Below are positions 7,301 to 11,876 of a DNA stretch of 11,876 nucleotides, in pieces. A model generated the notes under the pieces. It made no database searches. It was not told the origin of the DNA and was given only the letters and a program-made list of their open reading frames with translations. This DNA is from Euryarchaeota archaeon UBA121 (lineage in GTDB: Archaea > Thermoplasmatota > Poseidoniia > Poseidoniales > Thalassarchaeaceae). Made by a program: the position numbers and the translations under genes. The DNA lies in the NCBI GenBank assembly GCA_002499865.1, contig DANL01000010.1:1-11876 (forward strand), given 5' to 3'. Positions within the stretch are counted from its first letter, which is position 1. Every line of letters begins with the position of its first letter.

Positions 7301-10300
7301 GAAGGACCGACTCAGACATTAGTGGAATATCAATGGGCTGTTCATCATTGACTAGGACAGTACTCATCCCGGGCCTAGCAGTTTCATTAACTTCCGACCA
7401 AGTCCTGTCTCCAATGATGATATTCAGGGGGTTTGCATTTCTTTGTCCACTAGTATCTGACTCCACAAGACCATCAACAGGAGTGAAGTGATGAAGGCCA
7501 TCATCGGATACGAGATAAAGGCCGTTGTCACTGATATGTGCTCCTCTTGGATCTGACAACAGGCCTGATTGGGATTTAACCAGGTGGTCTCCAGCACTGC
7601 TCATCACATCTATTCCACCTGGACTGATCATGACTAGATTCCCGCCGTGTGAAACCAGTTCACTAGGAGGCCAGGACATCATTGAATTTGTGGGAGCCCC
7701 AACCTCCATGTCGAGAGAGGATGAATTCCAGTGGACTATCGGAGAGATATCTGTAGCTATGTGGACTCCCCAGTCATCCGCTGCGATTGATCGAACATCA
7801 TTGCTGGGAATCTTGTCAATCTGATAAGTTCCGTTAACCATATCTGTGGCTATATCCCATGCAACAACCCCCGGTCTGGTAGCTCCTTGGCCATTATGAG
7901 AGATGAATACTGAGTCGTCGTGATACTCAGTAACAATCACACCATTTTCGTCTGTTACTTGCCTGCTAATACTGTCTGCATAGAAGAGACCAGAAACACT
8001 GTTCCCTGCAAGTCCATCTGAGAATCCCCTAGTTGTCACAACTGTGAGGTTAGGGTCTAGTATTGTCACTCCAGCGGGACCTCCAGCAAGGACGGTTTCT
8101 CCAAGAGTTGGAGTGTTAACTACTAGCAGGTGATCATATATCGAACTCGGTAGACCATCGAACGTAGTTATCGGGTCTTCCCACTCGTCCAAGCTTGTGT
8201 TGAAGACAGCTATCCCTCCCCATGTTGCCGTTAGTATCTTGTCACCTAATCCAACGAAGTCTTTTACTATGTCATTTGGAAGTCCGGCAAGCAGGCTTCC
8301 ATCTCCCCAGCTAAGTGAAGTAGTGTCAAATGACTGGAAGCCAGCTGCAGATCCCTCATTGCCCATTAGTCCGACGTATAGCATGCCGTCATCATCATCA
8401 AGTACCATTCCGTCCATCTGTCCGTGAAGGGCAGGAGCAGTAGATGAGTAGGACCTCTGTAATAGATTGATGGAATAAAGCCCTCTGCCAGCCGTGGTTA
8501 CCCACAATGTATCTCCATCGAGATGCATGTTGTTGATCACGTCGTCATCGAGTAAATTGTAGCCATATTCCCATCTTACAGATCCGTTCTGTAGGATTTC
8601 TCCCTGAAGTATGGATGTAGCGAAGTAGGAGTTACTATCGAATGTTGACGCAACCCATACGTGAGTTGAGTTTGAAGCGAACTCAACGACTCGCCCACTG
8701 GAGAGGCCTGCAAGCTCATCAAACCCGGAAGCTATGAGGCCAGTACTGTCTAACATATCAACCCGGTTCAACCCGGTGGTTTGTCCCGACCTTCCAATTG
8801 CATATGTGGGAGTGTTAGCAGGAACTCTAACAATTGAGCATCCGTCCATTCCCGGACTCAGAACCTGTCCACTCGACACAGATGTTCCCGATGTAACTAT
8901 CCTCGAAATCCCACCGGTGTTGTCATATTGATGAGCAGACAGGAGTACATTGCCATCATGAAGCATCCCACCAGGGAATATCAGGTCTTCCGAAATCCCG
9001 TCTGCTGAAGTCAGAGTAGGTAGGAAGCTCTCTGTGTTGTAATTGAACCTATCAAGGCCGATCCCAGTTGTATCGAAGCCGACATAGAGTATGCGATTGG
9101 CATCATCGCAGGCGAGTGCGCGAGGATCATCATCAGAGAGTCCGTTATTTCCAGTGTCCGTGAGAGGGTCAATCCACTCACTGGTGATTCCATCATTGTC
9201 ATGGTCTGCTAAGTCGAACCTAGCCACTCCTCCCTGGTTGCCAAACCAGGAAAGCCTACCAATTGCAAAGTGGATTATCTCATCACAAACGAGTATATCG
9301 GCCCCATATCCTCCTGGGATATTGCCCGAGCCGAGGTCCCAAGTAGTCCAGTTACCACTTGTACCATTTTTGGTGAGTATCTGGGCATTAGGACTCCAGC
9401 TTCCCTGACGATGCGAAGATACCCACAGATCATCTCCGACTATCTCCATAGAGAAGAACCCGTCTTCTACATCATTCGGAAGCCCGTCGTTCTCTGTCCA
9501 CGCGTTTTCGAAAGTCTCATTGATGGGATTCCATCGGTATATGCCCTCCATTGTCGCGAATAGGTACTCTCCCTGAAACTCCTCCATTCCTCTTACAGGA
9601 CCGGGGAAGTCAGACCACTCGTCCAAGAGTGTCATGGAGGAGTATTGGAATCTCCTTAGGATACTATCGCCATATGCTACCCACATCTCACAGGATGACG
9701 AATTCAGTGGGAAGCAGTCACCCAGAAGCTGGGCATTAACTCTCTGCACGTTGCCAATGGTCTCCAGATCGTCCTGCCAAGTCTCATTGATAGTGTTCCA
9801 TCTGACAATAGTTCCCTCTCCATCGTTCCATGACTGGGTTGGTCTGACACCAATCCAGAGTTCGTTTCCAACCACTCCCATCCCATATACCTTGGAGCTG
9901 GAGCCGATCTGATTACCAGCATCCAAGGCAGATAGTGAAGTATTGTTATTCAGCGCAATTCTGTAAACCTCATCATTTGAGTTCCACCACTGATTACTCC
10001 TCTGGGTGGAATAGTAGAGAACATCTCCTATGATTATCATTTCAGCAGGACTTCTCGAGGGAACATCTGGGCCATTGGCATTAGATCCTCTATCCCAGTC
10101 GATGAGGACCGTATCATTGATCACATCTATCAGGGTAAGTCCGAAATCTCCTCCAGCCCACATTGTCCCGCTCTGCCTACCTGGGATCAGTGTAGTGACG
10201 TCATCATCATCGATGTATCCCTGCGTGCTATCCCAAGTGGTAAGCCACTCCTCGTTGGCTAAGTCATATCTGGCAATTCCAGTGTTCTCAAATCCGAGAT

Positions 10301-11876
10301 AGAGTATTTCTCCTATCTTCACAGTCTTCGCACGCTGAGTGTCATCACCTGCGGTCCAAACATCAATGATTTCGAAACCATCAACTCCACCAAGTTCGCT
10401 AGTGTCTACTACTACTGCACCTCCATCAGTTCCTGCGTAAAGTATCGGATATCCATCTGAGTCATTACCAATCAGCTCGACAGAGTTTACCTGTCGAGAT
10501 GGCATTTCCGAACCACCGCCAGTGGTAAGGCACTCGAGTAGGTCCAGTGTACCCTGCCCGGTGTCTCCCCATGCACAGGCTCCCCTGTTTGTAGCGGCGT
10601 AAATATCCGAACCATCGCTAGTGATATCATTGAACTCCCAAGGGTCATTGTTCCACCCAGGAATATTGGTTTCAAGCTGATCCCAAGATGCCCCATCCCA
10701 GATAGCAAGACCACCATTCGATTGAGCACCTGTGTTCGCCACTCTCGATCCGACAACTAAATCTCCACCAAAAATGTACAGAGACAGTACATCGTTATCC
10801 GGGAGGCCACTGTTATCAACGGTCAGGAGATCTCTGATATCTCCGTTAATCCTGTCGAGTATCATTATTCCGAATCCAGTTAGCCCAAGGTAAACGGTAT
10901 CCCCGTCCACGGCTATCGGAGCTTCTTCTAGATTATCCGCTCCGAGAGACTGCCAAGAACCCAGAATCTGTAACTCTGCTAAATCCAATCTCATCAGCCC
11001 GCTGTCTGGAGTAGCCATGTATGCTATTCCGTACCTAGAAGCAACATCCACTACCAAGTCTGAATCCAAACCATCGCCAGTATCGTATGTATCGGTGAGA
11101 CTGATTGTGGAAGTATTGACCAGCGAGACGCCATTCTCTGGATGCCCGACCACAAGAGTCTGTGTGTAGTCATCATACGACATCGAAACGATGCTGTCAG
11201 AACCGAGCCCACTCATGCCTCCTTGGTATGTACCAGTCTCCGAATCGAATCTCAGTAGTCCGGATTCTGCAGTCCCGACCCATACCTGACCAGAGTCGTC
11301 TTGAACAATTGAGGTCACGGATTGCATCTGCTGACCAGCGTAATCACTCACATCTATGGGGCTCGACCATCTCCTTCCAGAATTATTGAATCTGTCAATC
11401 GTTGTATCGCCTGCCACCCATATCTGACCATCTTCACTATCGTCTATACTTACTGCTAATCTCATGGGGTCGGTGACTGGGCTACTAACTAGGTACTCCA
11501 CCCCCATCGAAGAATCTTCATGTTGCAGGGCCATCACACCAGTAGAGTCTATGAGAACTGACATCCCGACAGTGGGTCCTCTGAATCCAACCGCCGAGGG
11601 CCATGATGAAATCGAAACTGCATTATCCAGTAATCCAATACCTTGCATGGTTTCCTGAGCTCTGAAAACTCCTGCAGAAATTTCGTATGACTGAAGTGTG
11701 TTACCTGCAAGAACGTGTAGCCAACCATCAGATACTGAGGTCCCGAGGACATTATTGGAAGAAAGTGTGTTACCTGTAGACCACCTCGAAAGCCAGGTAG
11801 AGGTTGACATGTCTCTTCTGCTAATGCCCGCATTCTCCGTGGAGATTAGTAGCTGATTCCCCATCATCTGCAAATC
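4338..11876 (-). CDS. Giant cell-surface protein: beta-propellers, FN3 domains, one TM helix, acidic tail (5' end outside the window)
   Basis: The frame is open to the right edge (first full codon GAT at 11876-11874), so the start and signal peptide lie outside. The visible part has 2512 codons. In order: about 30 propeller blades (about 11876-7480), with strand motifs such as WVGT, LYVGF and LWVTT and turns such as DGLPNDV; a beta-rich linker (about 7480-7050); six FN3-like domains (about 7050-4900); a Gly/Glu/Ser linker; one transmembrane helix (about 4820-4755) followed by RPRK; and a tail of about 140 residues ending in an Asp/Leu repeat. The basic stop-transfer places the propellers and FN3 domains outside the cell. 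Many N-x-S/T sites and short-range cysteine pairs (C-x7-C near 9720, C-x6-C near 5830) fit an exposed protein. Sensing or binding a polymer or another cell is an inference. No kinase, protease or other catalytic domain is visible. pabC starts 41 bases after the stop. Confidence 0.9.
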   Translation of the reverse strand, partial: DLQMMGNQLLISTENAGISRRDMSTSTWLSRWSTGNTLSSNNVLGTSVSDGWLHVLAGNTLQSYEISAGVFRAQETMQGIGLLDNAVSISSWPSAVGFRGPTVGMSVLIDSTGVMALQHEDSSMGVEYLVSSPVTDPMRLAVSIDDSEDGQIWVAGDTTIDRFNNSGRRWSSPIDVSDYAGQQMQSVTSIVQDDSGQVWVGTAESGLLRFDSETGTYQGGMSGLGSDSIVSMSYDDYTQTLVVGHPENGVSLVNTSTISLTDTYDTGDGLDSDLVVDVASRYGIAYMATPDSGLMRLDLAELQILGSWQSLGADNLEEAPIAVDGDTVYLGLTGFGIMILDRINGDIRDLLTVDNSGLPDNDVLSLYIFGGDLVVGSRVANTGAQSNGGLAIWDGASWDQLETNIPGWNNDPWEFNDITSDGSDIYAATNRGACAWGDTGQGTLDLLECLTTGGGSEMPSRQVNSVELIGNDSDGYPILYAGTDGGAVVVDTSELGGVDGFEIIDVWTAGDDTQRAKTVKIGEILYLGFENTGIARYDLANEEWLTTWDSTQGYIDDDDVTTLIPGRQSGTMWAGGDFGLTLIDVINDTVLIDWDRGSNANGPDVPSRSPAEMIIIGDVLYYSTQRSNQWWNSNDEVYRIALNNNTSLSALDAGNQIGSSSKVYGMGVVGNELWIGVRPTQSWNDGEGTIVRWNTINETWQDDLETIGNVQRVNAQLLGDCFPLNSSSCEMWVAYGDSILRRFQYSSMTLLDEWSDFPGPVRGMEEFQGEYLFATMEGIYRWNPINETFENAWTENDGLPNDVEDGFFSMEIVGDDLWVSSHRQGSWSPNAQILTKNGTSGNWTTWDLGSGNIPGGYGADILVCDEIIHFAIGRLSWFGNQGGVARFDLADHDNDGITSEWIDPLTDTGNNGLSDDDPRALACDDANRILYVGFDTTGIGLDRFNYNTESFLPTLTSADGISEDLIFPGGMLHDGNVLLSAHQYDNTGGISRIVTSGTSVSSGQVLSPGMDGCSIVRVPANTPTYAIGRSGQTTGLNRVDMLDSTGLIASGFDELAGLSSGRVVEFASNSTHVWVASTFDSNSYFATSILQGEILQNGSVRWEYGYNLLDDDVINNMHLDGDTLWVTTAGRGLYSINLLQRSYSSTAPALHGQMDGMVLDDDDGMLYVGLMGNEGSAAGFQSFDTTSLSWGDGSLLAGLPNDIVKDFVGLGDKILTATWGGIAVFNTSLDEWEDPITTFDGLPSSIYDHLLVVNTPTLGETVLAGGPAGVTILDPNLTVVTTRGFSDGLAGNSVSGLFYADSISRQVTDENGVIVTEYHDDSVFISHNGQGATRPGVVAWDIATDMVNGTYQIDKIPSNDVRSIAADDWGVHIATDISPIVHWNSSSLDMEVGAPTNSMMSWPPSELVSHGGNLVMISPGGIDVMSSAGDHLVKSQSGLLSDPRGAHISDNGLYLVSDDGLHHFTPVDGLVESDTSGQRNANPLNIIIGDRTWSEVNETARPGMSTVLVNDEQPIDIPLMSESVLPGRLPMNPLAMTMSSPEAGAWVWARSSFLNYSGSWDMQTMNPGIQSAFQSAISQVGPGYSSAETHIQLQSPSDGKMKVRITYDWERIEVPTNIVNITDRPNDGGGVLEVTWLPAEDAAWSGYRIFVWDATGREDWNPSEDELDDFSTYITIPFWSQTSVMVTEADNDGITEALSDDRLYRAAIAIEYPDGTLGDAIAWPGSVTPTDEMPSPPEWLVAEAISGGTAGSLVLEWSMCGELDPGSTRIWAAEQDITNAIALTGEVDIPFSSGNSTVMELSPQRVYWFAAACVDASGQYDPSNVTIFGPVTTAGGLNDGIAPSMILGTTAEDVPEDEGGRIQVTWDINEEEDCSFYTVYALPASGWQPPSTVDGWPVAEFIPDCSVSEVIIDSLGSSPLQDGVTYWIGVVASDDWGNSNVNSVMVVDATPEADQEGSANAPERVDGLIAWDHPDDDGTKIDIVWNRSTASDFSYYTVWVSDYPLNNLSALSEVCTNDPTSCNLIVVDQRQIGGILQLQMTIEEAMYGNSVDSLEISPIIPDIPLYVAVTIHDIKGNVFLTGLDDHISIVTPVDNRGDITPPDRLIAPVLEERLGDDGDGMFVTFQESMASDLYEYLIFADVVPFSDASNMNPVAVVERSSQLPITIEELSDGRSLAPSIMTWVTVVPVDSSGNAWLTNLRTSSIALVDENSLDPGLHLPEVTGVRGYWDSSGSQIDITWDISQDPQVQSYRVFVSLDPFEDVRNATQVSSMIGGSSQEVMGNLLILSDFDGAPLDNTLSYWVVVVAFDGEVNRLAVDPLQILPWSESSFGSSEDGGGEEGASWIDQLMSGDMNTLIALLSALMILAGAVLFIRPRKDSAPQPWEMGALEVELEEQMMRESSGLTEEEEFGLDDLEISSDSFGEEPDSPAVSYDGMGEDAMVQPIGGEYTGVTREASAEVADELLGVEDDNELDIDDLDDLADDLDFEDLDDLAEGLDDDDDLDPSFIDDII
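4380..4451 (-). repeat. Two 12-residue tandem repeats in the acidic tail
   Basis: The tail encodes DDLDDLADDLDF (4416-4451) followed directly by EDLDDLAEGLDD (4380-4415), identical at 8 of 12 residues. The codons differ at several synonymous positions (CTC/TTG, TTG/CTT, GCT/GCA), so this is not a fresh DNA duplication. Leu recurs every 3-5 residues. Confidence 0.75.
4900..7050 (-). repeat. Six tandem FN3-like domains of the giant protein
   Basis: The domains lie at about 7050-6680, 6680-6350, 6350-6010, 6010-5560, 5560-5215 and 5215-4900. Each shows the FN3 pattern: a PP or P-rich entry, a strand with a conserved Trp or Phe (LEVTW, LVLEW, IQVTW, IDIVW, MFVTF, IDITW), a central Y-x-V/I-F/W strand (YRIFVW, YTVYAL, YTVWVS, YLIFAD, YRVFVS), and a late Y/W-x-V-x-V strand with D-x-x-G-N (DDWGN, VDSSGN). 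Domain edges are estimates. Confidence 0.8.
7480..11876 (-). repeat. Array of about 30 Reg_prop-like beta-propeller blades
   Basis: I count roughly 30 strand motifs of the type G-x-h-W/Y-V-G-T followed by G-h-x-R/V-F/W-D/N. Examples: GQVWVGTAESGLLRFD, EILYLGFENTGIARYD, RILYVGFDTTGIGLDRFN, DKILTATWGGIAVFN. Several are followed by DGLPNDV or DGLPSSIYD turns, as in two-component-regulator propeller repeats. At 7-8 blades per propeller this would make about four propellers. The exact number needs structure prediction. Confidence 0.8.

Noticed and set aside
1..11876. CRISPR array, insertion sequence, tRNA or rRNA gene
   Set aside because: I saw no regularly spaced direct repeats, transposase-like protein, terminal inverted repeats around a gene, or cloverleaf or rRNA signature.

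Overview
All supported genes lie on the minus strand, so transcription runs from the right edge to the left. Base composition is moderate by eye. The gene style suggests a marine planktonic archaeon of the Marine Group II / Poseidoniales type (Thermoplasmatota): a giant secreted repeat protein with one C-terminal membrane anchor and a very acidic cytoplasmic tail, a secreted thrombospondin-3-type calcium-binding protein, tight operon packing and GGAG-type ribosome sites. This is an inference. No rRNA, tRNA or ribosomal-protein gene is present to confirm it, and a bacterium such as a Bacteroidota or Verrucomicrobia relative is not excluded.

Layout in transcription order. (1) 11876-4338 is the 3' part of a giant gene of at least 2512 codons whose start lies beyond the right edge. 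It encodes about 30 beta-propeller blades of two-component-regulator (Reg_prop) style, a beta-rich linker, six FN3-like domains, one transmembrane helix and a cytoplasmic tail of about 140 residues that ends in an Asp/Leu-rich tandem repeat. (2) After 41 bases comes a compact, overlapping cluster for p-aminobenzoate: pabC (aminodeoxychorismate lyase, class IV aminotransferase fold), then a fused pabB-pabA gene (aminodeoxychorismate synthase with its glutamine amidotransferase), then a small zinc-ribbon membrane protein that starts inside the stop codon of the fusion. (3) A 301-base gap (513-813) is unusually rich in inverted repeats. It holds two related 19-base palindromes at 530-548 and 746-764, a GC-rich dyad at 593-609, and a terminator-like hairpin followed by a T-run. 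(4) 512-1 is the 5' part of a secreted TSP3-repeat protein that runs off the left edge.

How the genes fit together: the PabB-PabA fusion should convert chorismate and glutamine to 4-amino-4-deoxychorismate, and PabC should release pyruvate to give p-aminobenzoate for folate or another pterin cofactor. The two flanking secreted genes are cell-surface or extracellular proteins with no evident metabolic link to p-aminobenzoate. The most interesting points are the sensor-like giant protein that has no kinase output, the paired palindromes with a compensatory base change, the unusual domain order of the PabB-PabA fusion, and the trimmed, diverged PabC.
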